In this document: positions 8,691 through 17,621 of the stretch, piece after piece
Numbering within the stretch: position 1 is the first letter of the stretch
How the letters are laid out: each line of letters begins with the position of its first letter
Program-made: the position numbers and the translations under genes
Notes under the pieces: generated by a model
The model's input: the letters and a program-made list of their open reading frames with translations, nothing else
Told to the model about the DNA's origin: nothing
Databases searched by the model: none
DNA from: an uncultured Prevotella sp.
GTDB lineage: Bacteria > Bacteroidota > Bacteroidia > Bacteroidales > Bacteroidaceae
Length of the DNA: 46,749 nt
Assembly (NCBI GenBank): GCA_900314455.1
Contig: OMVI01000057.1
Coordinates: 1 to 46,749, forward strand
Direction of reading: 5' to 3'

Positions 8691-9539
8691 AATGTTAATC
8701 GGTTATTATGCGTTGTTCTTAGCGCATTAAGTTCTACACCTTTGCAAAATTAATCAATTAGAAAGGAACGGGCAAAGAAAATCGGAGATTTTTTAAAGGA
8801 TTCTTCCTAACCAAGCCTTCCCCAAGGGAAGGATGTTTAAAATGACTTGTGGCAGAACGGCCGTGGAATATAACTATCTTATACATGTATAAGTTCTATG
8901 TGTCCTCATATTAAGATATCGCTTATGCAGGGTCTTCGGCAGTTTAACCTCTGCGAGGTTATTGCTGTTGTGTAGTCCGTCATCCCAAAAGTCGTATGAG
9001 CCAAATTCTCTCTCAATTTATCAACAAGACTATTAAACATCCTTCCCTTTCGGGAAGGTCTGGTTAGGCTTTACTTTGGGCTTGGTTAGGCTTTTGCTCT
9101 GCTTAACCTTACCTCTTGGAATGTCAAACATAATGTTTCGTCTTGGAAAATAAATTATTTTTCATAGAAAAATAAATTAAAAATCAAGCAAAAATAATTT
9201 ATTTTTCGACTAAAAATAAATTAAAAACCAACCCCAAAACTAACCTTTTGCATTACAGAAGGTTAGATAAAACATCCCCAAACCATAAATTCGACCTCTC
9301 CAAGCCTCCCCCATGACCTCTCCAAGCCTCCCCCTTGGGGGAAGGCTTGGTTAGGCTTTAGCTTGGGCTTGTTTAGGCTTTAGCTTCGCTCTCTTGTTTA
9401 TTAAGAAAGTGAAAAAATTGTATTCTGTGTCTTAAACTCCAAATTTTCTCCAAAATCGGGCTGTAAGTTTGCAAGTGGAAAACGATATTACGCGAATGGA
9501 GGTCACAGATAAACCCTTCACGGAGAAAACAAATTGCAG
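8691..9539. repeat. Repeat-rich gene desert: paired palindromes plus AT-rich array (copy B)
   Basis: The 849 bp between the aldolase and the PAP2 gene contain a forward arm at about 8811-8845 (CTAACCAAGCCTTCCCCAAG), its inverted counterpart at about 9036-9072, an AT-rich array of AAAAATAAATTAAAAA units in both orientations at 9145-9232, and a further palindrome cluster at 9290-9385. The ~190 bp held between the first two arms include a short minus-strand frame (see the separate entry). No intact gene is seen. Confidence 0.85.
8874..9014 (-). pseudogene. Possible leucine-rich-repeat protein fragment
   Basis: A minus-strand frame of about 45 codons between two in-frame stops, with no good start, reads FGSYDFWDD...NNLAEVKLPKTLHK. 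That fits the LxxVxLPxxL pattern of BspA-like (LRR_5) surface proteins. It is enclosed by inverted palindromic arms. It is too short for a firm assignment and could be chance. Confidence 0.25.
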
Positions 9540-10820
9540 ATGAAAGAAGCAGAAATTATTTTTTCTCTCTTAATTATTTCCGTCGGCATACAAGCACAGA
9601 CAACAGACAGTTTAGCCACGGAAAGGACCCTGGTAATGGCTGACAGTGCAGCAACGGTGACCGACACGTTGCGCTTCACGCCGTTCCAGAGGAAGATGGA
9701 TGCGCTCAGTCGCAGTAAGTGGTTTCGTGCCACATACCTAGGAGTACCCCTTATAGCCGGTGGACTGATAGAGAAGCATCAGGATTCAAAGTTCCGTAGG
9801 CTTCGCAACGACTTCATGCCACGTTTCCATCGTGACCTCGACAACTACATGCAGTTCTCGCCTGCTGCCGTGATGCTGGGACTGAAGGCTGCCGGAGTTA
9901 AGTCACGCAGTTCCTGGGGACGAATGCTCGTCAGCGATGCCTTCTCCGTCGTGTTGGCAACGAGCGTTGTACAAGGGCTGAAGAACTCCACCCATATCAC
10001 CCGTCCTGATGGTTCCGACAACCACAGCTTCCCTTCCGGCCATACAGCTACGGCGTTTATATCAGCCACTATGCTCTCGAAGGAGTACGGCTACTTGTCG
10101 CCGTGGGTCAGTGTGGGTGCATATAGCGTTGCCACAGCAACCGGACTGATGCGCGTAGCCAACAATAAGCACTGGCTGTCGGACGTCATGGTGGGTGCAG
10201 GCATTGGTATTCTGTCGACGAATTTTGGATATTGGTTAGCCGATTTGATTTATAAGGATAAAGGATTGAATGTTCAGGAGACGCCCGAAGGATGGCTCGG
10301 GTATCGCAACCCGTCGTTCTTCGGGCTTTACATGGGCTTCAACATTCCGCTAAGCAACTTCGATGTAAGCGAGGATGTTTCATATCGCTCCTCCACGGGA
10401 ACAGTTCTTGGAGCCGAGGGCGCTTACTTCTTCAATAAGTATATTGGTGTTGGTGGGCGTGCAACCATATCGAACCTGCAATTCATCGTCAACGGCAACG
10501 AAGCTCCGGACAACACCCTCGACTACTATACGTTTGCTGCCGGTCCGTACTTCAACCTTCCCCTTACACCACGGTGGGGCTTCGGCACGAAACTGCTGGC
10601 ATCCTACACCAGCTATCAAAGTACCAACATCGGTGGCGTCTATGTTCCGAGAAATGCCGGATGGGGCTTCGGAACGGGTTTCAATATTGACTACCGGGTA
10701 CGCAAACGCTTAGGTATCGGCGTGTTCCTCGACTACAATGTGCAGCCACCACATAGTAGGTACAGTGATGAATTTATGCACACTATGACGTTGGGCGCAA
10801 GAGCTGTGATACGATTTTGA
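9540..10820 (+). CDS. PAP2-family phosphatase fused to an outer-membrane beta-barrel
   Basis: 426 aa from the ATG at 9540. After a signal peptide (about 20 residues, ending IQAQ) and a ~100-residue linker comes a PAP2 catalytic core: KNSTHITRP (KX6RP), FPSGHTATAF (PSGH) and RVANNKHWLSD (RX5HX3D), so all catalytic Arg/His/Asp positions are present. From about residue 250 the sequence alternates like a small beta-barrel (GLYMGFNIPLSNF to the final LGARAVIRF, ending in Phe). It would dephosphorylate a lipid such as lipid A or a polyprenyl diphosphate at the periplasmic face. It is followed after 106 bp by an LPS-modification gene set, which favours lipid A as substrate (inference). Confidence 0.85.
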   Translation: MKEAEIIFSLLIISVGIQAQTTDSLATERTLVMADSAATVTDTLRFTPFQRKMDALSRSKWFRATYLGVPLIAGGLIEKHQDSKFRRLRNDFMPRFHRDLDNYMQFSPAAVMLGLKAAGVKSRSSWGRMLVSDAFSVVLATSVVQGLKNSTHITRPDGSDNHSFPSGHTATAFISATMLSKEYGYLSPWVSVGAYSVATATGLMRVANNKHWLSDVMVGAGIGILSTNFGYWLADLIYKDKGLNVQETPEGWLGYRNPSFFGLYMGFNIPLSNFDVSEDVSYRSSTGTVLGAEGAYFFNKYIGVGGRATISNLQFIVNGNEAPDNTLDYYTFAAGPYFNLPLTPRWGFGTKLLASYTSYQSTNIGGVYVPRNAGWGFGTGFNIDYRVRKRLGIGVFLDYNVQPPHSRYSDEFMHTMTLGARAVIRF

Positions 10821-10926
10821 TAGCAGATAGTTCTGCAAGTGTGTTCTACACTTCTGCTTATTGAATATTTTACGAATTCAATTAGTATTTTTACGCCACA
10901 TTTGAAAATAGAGATTTATAAACAGA

Positions 10927-12564
10927 ATGATGAAGATAGAGAAGAAAAACATATATATGTTGCTGCTGACAGTGTTCTGCCTGATAACGTTTTTCGCAAA
11001 TCGGGCATCTCTGCCGACCGACATTATGGAGTCGAGGAACATCGTCACGGCACGCGAGATGGTCAGCGCCGGCAACTGGCTGGTGCCGACAATGAACGGT
11101 GAACTGCGACTGGAGAAGCCGCCTTTGCCAACGTGGGTTGCTGGAGGAATAGAGAAACTGTGCCCGGACAGTCTCGCTGCGCAACGTACCGCTGCCGGTG
11201 TTATGGGCTGTCTGTGGACCGTCTACCTCTTCCTGCTTGTCCGCTATGTCTCAAAGCGCGACGATTTGGCTATGACAACAGTCGTTGTGTTCCTCACCTG
11301 TTATAATCTCGTGCTCATGGGACGCTCCGCCACGTGGGATATCTACTGTCATGCGTTCATGATGGCTGCCATTTACTATCTGACACGTGCCCTTTACGAA
11401 GACAACCACTACCGGCAGCGGCTTGTTTTGGCAGGTTTGTTCATGGGATTATCGTTCCTCAGCAAGGGCCCTGTGTCCTTCTATGCTCTGCTTCTGCCGT
11501 ATCTTATAATGTTGGTTGCGCTTCCCCAGCCGGTAATGAAAGGCAAATGGGGATGGTTCGTGGCAATGCTAGTCATCACGCTGGTCATCGGCTGCTGGTG
11601 GTACGTCTACCTCCTCGTTGCCCATCCTGCCGAAGTGGAAGCCGTTCTGCACAAAGAGTCGGGCGCATGGAGCAACCACAACGTGCGTCCGTGGTACTAT
11701 TATTGGCGTTTCTTCCTAGAGATGGGAGCATGGAGCCTGCTTATGCTTGCCGCACTCGCCTTCCCTTACTGGCGCAAACACATCTCCGTGCCTCGCGACT
11801 ACCTGCTTGCCATAACGTGGGCGATAGCCTCCATCGTACTGTTGTCGCTAATGCCGGAGAAGAAGACACGCTATCTGCTGCCGTCGCTGGCACCCTGCTC
11901 CATCGTCGTGGCGTGCCTGCTGTTTCATTTCAAGAAAGGTGAAAGCCTCGACTGGTTCAGCAAGTATCTGTACATTGTCAACGGATTGATTATCTCAGTT
12001 GTAGTGTTGCTGCTTCCGCCGTTGCTCTACCGTTATGGCGTCAAGGCTGGAGTGATAAGCATTCACACGGACATCGTGGCTTCGATATTCATGGTTGCCA
12101 TTGCCGGTTGGTTGGTTTGGAACACGCTGCAAATGCATCCGATGGAGTATGTGGCAGGCATTGCAGCCCTGTTCTGTTTCGCCGAGCTGTTCCTTTTGGG
12201 AGCTGTCGGACATACGTTCGGTAACCCAGATGCCCACAGTATTGCTGCCGTGAGAACCGACAAGCGTGTGGCTGGGCTGCCTTTCTACCACAATGAAAGC
12301 GAGGCGCTGCGCATTGAGCTCGTCTATGAGGCCGACAGGAAAATTCTTCCGCTCAACATTGCCGACTCATCGGTCGTCAGCAATCACCTGCCGTTTGTCC
12401 TCGTGTCGCGCAAATGGGCTAAGGACGAATTGCCGAAGACAGTCATCAACGATGTCGACACTGTCGCAATAGGCACGTTCGACGACAATAAGCATCCTAA
12501 GAAAGACCGCCACTACACGGCGGATTTCATCAATCATGTGACAGTTATTAAAAAGAAGAATTGA
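10927..12564 (+). CDS. GT39/ArnT-like polyprenyl-phosphate-sugar glycosyltransferase
   Basis: 545-aa multispanning inner-membrane enzyme. The first periplasmic loop carries the family pattern LPTDIMESRNIVTAREM and RLEKPPLPTW near residues 25-70, like ArnT and protein O-mannosyltransferases. About ten hydrophobic segments follow (for example LITLVIGCWWYVYLLV), and the final ~110 residues form a periplasmic tail. It would transfer a sugar from a polyprenyl-phosphate donor to lipid A or another envelope acceptor. The donor is probably made by the next gene, 18 bp downstream (GT2). No aminoarabinose-synthesis genes (arnA, arnB) are present, so the sugar is probably not L-Ara4N; the epimerase three genes on suggests a uronic acid. 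Confidence 0.87.
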   Translation: MMKIEKKNIYMLLLTVFCLITFFANRASLPTDIMESRNIVTAREMVSAGNWLVPTMNGELRLEKPPLPTWVAGGIEKLCPDSLAAQRTAAGVMGCLWTVYLFLLVRYVSKRDDLAMTTVVVFLTCYNLVLMGRSATWDIYCHAFMMAAIYYLTRALYEDNHYRQRLVLAGLFMGLSFLSKGPVSFYALLLPYLIMLVALPQPVMKGKWGWFVAMLVITLVIGCWWYVYLLVAHPAEVEAVLHKESGAWSNHNVRPWYYYWRFFLEMGAWSLLMLAALAFPYWRKHISVPRDYLLAITWAIASIVLLSLMPEKKTRYLLPSLAPCSIVVACLLFHFKKGESLDWFSKYLYIVNGLIISVVVLLLPPLLYRYGVKAGVISIHTDIVASIFMVAIAGWLVWNTLQMHPMEYVAGIAALFCFAELFLLGAVGHTFGNPDAHSIAAVRTDKRVAGLPFYHNESEALRIELVYEADRKILPLNIADSSVVSNHLPFVLVSRKWAKDELPKTVINDVDTVAIGTFDDNKHPKKDRHYTADFINHVTVIKKKN

Positions 12565-12582
12565 TTTATAGTACTATAAGAT

Positions 12583-13311
12583 ATGAATAAGACAAAAGAT
12601 TACGAACTGACAATTATAATTCCCGTCTACAATGAGGTAGACAATCTCGACCGAGTGGAAAAGGAACTGGCTGCGTTTCTGCCCAAGTCGCTGGTGAAAG
12701 CTTGTGTTCTCTTCGTCAACGATGGCTCTACAGACGGCAGTTTGGATAAAATACATGATATATGCGGTCGTCAGAAGGACTTCTTCTACATAAGTTCCGA
12801 GCAGAACCACGGGCTCAGCACCGCCATGAAAGCAGGCATCGACACCATCGAAAGCAAGTACACGGGATACATAGACGCCGACCTCCAGACCAATCCGGAG
12901 GACTTCAACCTTCTGCTTAAGTATGCTCCCGACTACCAACTCGTGGCGGGTATCCGTGCCAAGCGAAAGGATTCGGTTTTTAAGAAATTGCAGTCGAAGA
13001 TTGCCAATGGCTTCCGCCGTAAGATGACGGGCGACACCGCCACTGACACGGGATGTCCACTGAAGGTCATGTGGTCGTCATACGCCAGGCAGCTACCTTT
13101 CTTCGACGGCATGCACCGCTTCCTTCCTGCGCTGATGATGCTCCTCGACGGTAAGTTCAAGGAGTTGCCCGTGCGCCACTATCCACGCATTGCAGGTGTG
13201 TCGAAGTATCACCTTTGGAACCGCCTCAAGGGTCCGTTCCTCGACTGTTTCGCCTATCGCTGGATGAAGAAGCGGTTCATAAGGTATCGGATTAGCGAGC
13301 AGAACATTTAA
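12583..13311 (+). CDS. GT2 polyprenyl-phosphate glycosyltransferase (DPM1/ArnC/RgtE-like)
   Basis: 242-aa GT-A fold enzyme that would charge undecaprenyl (or dodecaprenyl) phosphate with a sugar from a nucleotide donor on the cytoplasmic face. Visible motifs: LTIIIPVYNEVDNL at the N-terminus, FVNDGSTDGS near residue 46, and the metal-binding DADLQTNPED near residue 97. There is no C-terminal membrane anchor of the ArnC type, so it resembles short dolichol-phosphate mannose synthases. It is the second gene of a tightly packed operon (18 bp after the GT39 gene, 40 bp before the LAB_N gene), which supports a donor-transferase pairing. Confidence 0.88.
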   Translation: MNKTKDYELTIIIPVYNEVDNLDRVEKELAAFLPKSLVKACVLFVNDGSTDGSLDKIHDICGRQKDFFYISSEQNHGLSTAMKAGIDTIESKYTGYIDADLQTNPEDFNLLLKYAPDYQLVAGIRAKRKDSVFKKLQSKIANGFRRKMTGDTATDTGCPLKVMWSSYARQLPFFDGMHRFLPALMMLLDGKFKELPVRHYPRIAGVSKYHLWNRLKGPFLDCFAYRWMKKRFIRYRISEQNI

Positions 13312-13351
13312 GAAACATATCCAAGTCTCCCTCAATGGAAATTTGTTTGAA

Positions 13352-13993
13352 ATGCAAATATCATCATTATACGTTTATGCCATAGGCTTCCTGGCGCAGG
13401 GATTCTTCTCAGCGAGGATGCTCATCCAGTGGTTCCTCTCGGAGAAGGCACGCAAGGTCGTCTCGCCGAACGCTTACTGGCTGTGCTCGTTGGCAGGCAG
13501 CATACTTCTCTTCGTGTACGGTTGGCTTCGCGACGACTTCGCTATCATCTTCGGACAAATAATCTCCTACTACATTTATATATGGAATCTGGACATCAAG
13601 GGAGTGTGGCGCAAGGTGCCGCTCGTTGCCCGCGTGTCGATAGAGACACTGCCGTTCCTTGCCTTCGGTGTGATGCTGCACGACATCCCCGCGTTCGTCA
13701 ACGACTTCTTCCATAACGGAAGCGTTCCGCCGGCACTGCTTGTGTGGGGCTCGGCAGGACAGATTATATTCACGTTGAGGTTCATCTATCAGTGGTACTA
13801 CAGCTACCGCCGCCATGAGTCGATACTTCCCGTGGGCTTCTGGATTATCAGTCTCGTCGGATGCTCTATCATCGTAAGTTACGGTATATTCCGTCTCGAC
13901 CCTGTTCTCATAGTCGGTCAGTCGGTGGGATTCTTAACTTACAGCCGCAATATAGTATTGTATAGGAAATCAAAGAAAAACAGTAAAGCATGA
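13352..13993 (+). CDS. Tandem LAB_N-domain membrane protein
   Basis: 213 aa from the ATG at 13352. It contains two copies of the small LAB_N (lipid-A biosynthesis N-terminal) membrane module: LYVYAIGFLAQGFFSARMLI with W..SE...VV..AYW around residues 7-80, and LLVWGSAGQIIFTLRFIYQW with YSYRRHESILPVGFW around 123-195. Each has about three hydrophobic helices. The domain usually accompanies polyprenyl-phosphate-sugar systems, and a role in presenting or translocating the lipid-linked sugar is possible but unproven. Its stop codon overlaps the start of the epimerase by 4 bp (ATGA), implying translational coupling. The function remains unknown beyond membrane location. Confidence 0.82.
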   Translation: MQISSLYVYAIGFLAQGFFSARMLIQWFLSEKARKVVSPNAYWLCSLAGSILLFVYGWLRDDFAIIFGQIISYYIYIWNLDIKGVWRKVPLVARVSIETLPFLAFGVMLHDIPAFVNDFFHNGSVPPALLVWGSAGQIIFTLRFIYQWYYSYRRHESILPVGFWIISLVGCSIIVSYGIFRLDPVLIVGQSVGFLTYSRNIVLYRKSKKNSKA

Positions 13994-15039
13994 AAATATT
14001 GATAACCGGAGCCGCAGGGTTCATAGGACATAAGATGGTGAAGGTGCTGACGGACGAGGGTGCAGACGTTGTGGGACTCGACAATATCAACGACTATTAC
14101 AGCGTTGCACTCAAATTCGCGCGTCTGAAGGATACTGGCATAGAGCAAGCGGATATAGAAGGCGCTGCCGACGGAACACTGTTGCAAAGCAAAACGCTTC
14201 CCCGCTACCGCTTTGTGAGGATGAATCTGACTGCAACCGATGGCATTGAGCGACTGTTCGAAGCAGAGCACTTCACACATGTGCTGAACCTTGCGGGACA
14301 GGCGGGCGTCCGTTATTCCATTGAAAATCCACGCTCGTACATCGAATCGAATGTTGTCGGTTTCCTGAATATCCTCGAGGCGTGTCGCAACAATGGTGTG
14401 AAGCACCTCGTCTATGCAAGTTCAAGCAGCGTCTACGGCATGGACCCTAACGTGCCTTTCAAGGAATCCGACCGCACCGACGCACCCGTCAGTCTCTATG
14501 CAGCGACGAAGAAGAGCGACGAAGAGATGGCATACGCTTACAGTAAGTTGTTTGGCATTCAGACTGTGGGGCTCCGTTTCTTCACCGTCTATGGTCCGTG
14601 GGGTCGTCCCGATATGGCTCCGATGAAGTTTATGAATGCCATCATAAGCGGAAAGACCATCGACGTGTATAACCACGGCAACATGTTGCGTGACTTTACC
14701 TACATCGACGACATTGCGGAGGGTATCCGTCGCGTGCTGAACTCCAACGATGGCAATGCCATTCCTTTCCGGATATACAACATCGGGAACTCTGAGCCGG
14801 TGCGGTTGCTCGACTTTATACACACGATTGAGGAAGTGACGGGACACAAGGCGCACATGAACATGATGGACATGCAGCCCGGCGATGTTGTCAGAACGTA
14901 TGCCGACACGTCGCGTTTGCAGTCGGACTTCGGCTATAAGCCGTCGACTACAATCCGCGAAGGAATAGAAAGGCTTTACGCCTGGATGAAAAGCCAGACA
15001 GAAACGGCTATCATCACGCAAGCAACAACAGTGCGGTAG
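13990..15039 (+). CDS. UDP-glucuronate 4-epimerase-like SDR enzyme
   Basis: 349-aa extended short-chain dehydrogenase. Visible motifs: GAAGFIG (residues 7-13) for NAD binding, SSSSVYG with the catalytic Ser, Y170-x3-K174 (YAATK), and GRPDMAPMKFMNAI followed by NHGNMLRDFTYIDDIAEG. The last run is the pattern of UDP-glucuronate 4-epimerases that make UDP-galacturonate, rather than of GalE. It probably supplies the nucleotide sugar for the preceding GT2/GT39 pair. The 5' end overlaps the LAB_N gene by 4 bp. The 3' end overlaps the convergent TauE gene by 64 bp, and the last ~20 residues (SQTETAIITQATTVR) have no recognisable conservation. Confidence 0.88.
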   Translation: MKILITGAAGFIGHKMVKVLTDEGADVVGLDNINDYYSVALKFARLKDTGIEQADIEGAADGTLLQSKTLPRYRFVRMNLTATDGIERLFEAEHFTHVLNLAGQAGVRYSIENPRSYIESNVVGFLNILEACRNNGVKHLVYASSSSVYGMDPNVPFKESDRTDAPVSLYAATKKSDEEMAYAYSKLFGIQTVGLRFFTVYGPWGRPDMAPMKFMNAIISGKTIDVYNHGNMLRDFTYIDDIAEGIRRVLNSNDGNAIPFRIYNIGNSEPVRLLDFIHTIEEVTGHKAHMNMMDMQPGDVVRTYADTSRLQSDFGYKPSTTIREGIERLYAWMKSQTETAIITQATTVR

Positions 15040-15713
15040 GCTTTCTTCTTGGCGTCTTTGATGAGATGCAGGGCTATGAAGTTGCCGAGCATCATTGCGC
15101 AGCCGATGAAGAATCCGTTGAGGAATATGTGCCAGTTCATCAAGTCGAATTTACCGTAAGTCACCGCCTTGACAATGTGCATGGCAGCCGCTGCGGTCGC
15201 TTCGCTGACGATGTATGCCACCGGCGACAACTCCAAGGTCAGGAAAACGGCGCTGCTCAGTGGTCCGGAGATGCCCAGCATTCCGTTGATAAAGCCCGTC
15301 AGCCCACCGCCGATGAGCATTGTCTTCTTTCCCTTTGGCAACTTCATCTTCCCGCGAAGTTTCATAATTGAGAATACAATGAGGAAGATGCAGAGGACGC
15401 GGGTCATCAGCGTTTTGTCGATAATGGAGAAACCGAATGCTCCCAGTGCCGTAAACGGAAGAGCGGGGACAAGGAACCATGCCACCTGCCGCCATTCTAT
15501 CTGCCGCCATCCCATAGCCGCACGCGAGAGGTTGCTCATCATCTGTGCTATCGTCGATACAGGAACGGCAACTTCAACGCCATAGAAATAGGTTATGACG
15601 GGCAGCAGTATCATTCCGCCACCAAAGCCTACGGACCCGGACAGTGTTCCTGCCACGAGTCCGACGATTACCAATGTTATGTACATTCCCATACTGAATG
15701 CAAAAGTAAGCAT
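14976..15713 (-). CDS. TauE/SafE-family sulfite/organoanion permease
   Basis: 245-aa inner-membrane protein with about eight hydrophobic segments in two homologous halves (LVAGTLSGSVGFGGGMILLP near residue 20; LTGFINGMLGISGPLSSAVF near residue 135), typical of the TauE/SafE/DUF81 family that exports sulfite or related anions. Its 3' 64 bp overlap the epimerase gene on the other strand, so the two converge without room for a terminator. A TACTTTTG -7-like box lies inside the annotated 5' end (15707-15700), so translation may begin at the ATG at 15692 or 15686. Substrate is unknown. It does not obviously belong with the sugar operon. Confidence 0.85.
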   Translation of the reverse strand: MLTFAFSMGMYITLVIVGLVAGTLSGSVGFGGGMILLPVITYFYGVEVAVPVSTIAQMMSNLSRAAMGWRQIEWRQVAWFLVPALPFTALGAFGFSIIDKTLMTRVLCIFLIVFSIMKLRGKMKLPKGKKTMLIGGGLTGFINGMLGISGPLSSAVFLTLELSPVAYIVSEATAAAAMHIVKAVTYGKFDLMNWHIFLNGFFIGCAMMLGNFIALHLIKDAKKKAYRTVVACVMIAVSVWLFIQA

Positions 15714-15833
15714 TAATATTATGTACCGATAATAGTAATAGTTAAATTTTATTTCTTGTAAACGGGTTTATTACAGTCGCTTTTGCTGATTGCAAAATCT
15801 GCCGTAGTACAATAAAAATAAGTGGATAGCGTT

Positions 15834-16517
15834 ATGAAAAAAGTGAAGGTTTTGATTATAGAGGACGAGCGGCGCCTTTCGGATACGATACGTGACTATC
15901 TCGAAGGGCAGGGCTATTTGTGTGAGCAAGCATTCAAATTCAACGATGCGAAACTGATGGCGGGCTCATACGAGTACGACTGTGTGCTGCTCGACCTTAT
16001 GCTTCCCGGTGGCGACGGACTCGATATTCTGCGTGAGATAAGGCGGAGCCACAACGGGGAAGGGGTTATAATCATTTCGGCAAAGGACTCTCTCGACGAC
16101 CGTGTGAGTGGACTTGAGATTGGCGCCGACGACTATCTGCCGAAGCCCTTTGCGTTGCCGGAACTGTCGATGCGCATCTTCGCCCTTATCCGCCGTAAGG
16201 AGTTCTCGGCTAGTAACATTATGAAGTCGGGCGAGGTAACCATCGATTTGCTGCGGAAAGAAGTCACGGTGAGTGGCAAACCGGTGACGCTGACACGCTC
16301 GGAGTACGAGTTGTTGCTCTTCTTCGTCAGCAATTCGGGGAAGGTTGCCTCAAAGGCTGCAATTGCGGAGCACCTCAGCGGTGAGATGGCTGATATGATG
16401 GACTCGTTCGATTTCATATACAGTCACATCAAGAACCTCAAGGCCAAGCTTGCAAAGGCAGGTCTCAGCGATTGCATAAAGACTGTCTACGGAACGGGAT
16501 ATATATGGAAGGAATGA
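15834..16517 (+). CDS. OmpR-family response regulator
   Basis: 227 aa from the ATG at 15834. The upstream GTG at 15822 adds four residues of no apparent value. Receiver domain at residues 1-115: acidic pair E10/D11 (LIIEDERR), phospho-acceptor D54 (LLDLMLPGGDG), conserved Ser and Lys (IIISAKD; YLPKPF). Winged-helix DNA-binding domain at about 130-225 (LTRSEYELLLFFVSNSGKV, YGTGYIWKE). The stop overlaps the start of the kinase gene (ATGA), so the pair is co-translated. It is adjacent to the LPS-modification group and could regulate it, as PhoP/PmrA-type systems do elsewhere; this is positional inference only. No operator was identified. Confidence 0.93.
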   Translation: MKKVKVLIIEDERRLSDTIRDYLEGQGYLCEQAFKFNDAKLMAGSYEYDCVLLDLMLPGGDGLDILREIRRSHNGEGVIIISAKDSLDDRVSGLEIGADDYLPKPFALPELSMRIFALIRRKEFSASNIMKSGEVTIDLLRKEVTVSGKPVTLTRSEYELLLFFVSNSGKVASKAAIAEHLSGEMADMMDSFDFIYSHIKNLKAKLAKAGLSDCIKTVYGTGYIWKE

Positions 16518-17566
16518 AGGAAAAAACGTTGACGAGCCGCCTCATGATGCGTTTCGTCATCTGTATGGTGGTATTGCTGGTGCTGGCAATACCTGTTTTG
16601 TATTATATTACGACACAGTACTATGCCGAAGACTTGGCCGATTTAATTAGCGAATATGGCATTCAGAACCCGGACATCGACCTTGAGGAAGACACGATAG
16701 AAGGTTTGTTCATCCAGTTCCTGTCCATCATCGCCATAGTCTTTGTCGCTGTGCTAGTCGTTATGCGTTATGTGCCGCGGCGGTTGTGGCTTCCTTTCCG
16801 TGAGACTTTGGCTAAAATAGAAGGCTTCAAGGTAGAAAGCGGAGTCGTGCCTCAGCTCTCCAAATCAGGCACGAAGGAGTTTGACGAACTCAACGATACA
16901 CTTATGAGCATCATGACGAGCAGCGTTAAGAGCTACAAGGTGCAGAAGGAATTTACCGAAAATGCCTCCCACGAACTTCAGACGCCTATCGCCATTGTGG
17001 AAGGGAAACTCGACAACATGCTGCAAGACGAACATCTGACGGAGCATCAGGCTTCGGAGATACAGCAAATCTACCAGGAAATACGCCACATGTCTCGCCT
17101 TAGCCGCAACCTTTTGTTGCTTTCGAAGATTGAGAACAACCAATATCATGCTTTCAAGGAAGTCAATGTGTGTGACAATATAGAGTCAATCTTGCCCAAT
17201 CTCGAAGGTCTTGCACCCGACATTACTATTGAAACGAAGCTCTCCGACAAAGGATTGACGGTCAACTGCAACGAAACTCTCCTCGAAAGCATGCTCAACA
17301 ACCTCGTGGTAAATGCTGTCCGCCACAACATTCCGAACGGAAAGATAACCTTATCGGTGGAGAACCGCACACTGACGGTCGCCAACCAGTCTGCTGAACC
17401 AGCCCTCGACGAGTCTCACATCTTCTCCCGCTTCTATCGAAGCAAGACAACCCAGAAGGGCAACGGTCTCGGACTGGCTATCGTCAAGAGTATCTGCGAC
17501 TACCATCATTGGTCTATCAAGTACCAATACGCCGCCGGCACACACTGCTTCGTAGTCCGCTTTTAA
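16514..17566 (+). CDS. Membrane sensor histidine kinase
   Basis: 350 aa from the ATG at 16514, chosen because it overlaps the regulator stop and follows an AGGA sequence. Two membrane helices (about 13-32 and 63-84) enclose a very short, acidic ~30-residue periplasmic loop, so the sensor probably reads a membrane signal or small cation. H-box NASHELQTP with His 153, N-box LLNNLVVNAVRHN (motif within ESMLNNLVVNAVRHN), and G2 box GNGLGLAIVKSIC are present; the G1 box is reduced to LTVANQS, as in many Bacteroidetes kinases. Cognate partner is the preceding regulator. Confidence 0.92.
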   Translation: MKEKTLTSRLMMRFVICMVVLLVLAIPVLYYITTQYYAEDLADLISEYGIQNPDIDLEEDTIEGLFIQFLSIIAIVFVAVLVVMRYVPRRLWLPFRETLAKIEGFKVESGVVPQLSKSGTKEFDELNDTLMSIMTSSVKSYKVQKEFTENASHELQTPIAIVEGKLDNMLQDEHLTEHQASEIQQIYQEIRHMSRLSRNLLLLSKIENNQYHAFKEVNVCDNIESILPNLEGLAPDITIETKLSDKGLTVNCNETLLESMLNNLVVNAVRHNIPNGKITLSVENRTLTVANQSAEPALDESHIFSRFYRSKTTQKGNGLGLAIVKSICDYHHWSIKYQYAAGTHCFVVRF

Positions 17567-17621
17567 TGGTTTCCTGCGCGTTCGGTCTATAAATATGTGC
17601 TTGGAAAATATTGTAAAATGC

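Noticed and set aside
8811-9072. Insertion sequence bounded by inverted repeats
   Set aside because: Only ~190 bp between the arms and no transposase frame; treated as a non-autonomous repeat instead.
9250-9270. Another phosphate half-site (ATTACA) upstream of the PAP2 gene
   Set aside because: Single half-site with no 11-bp partners and no -7 box in register.
15834-17566. The two-component pair as the PhoB/PhoR of the candidate Pho boxes
   Set aside because: The kinase has a tiny periplasmic loop and no PAS domain, and the pair is not near pst or phoU genes; position fits the LPS group better.
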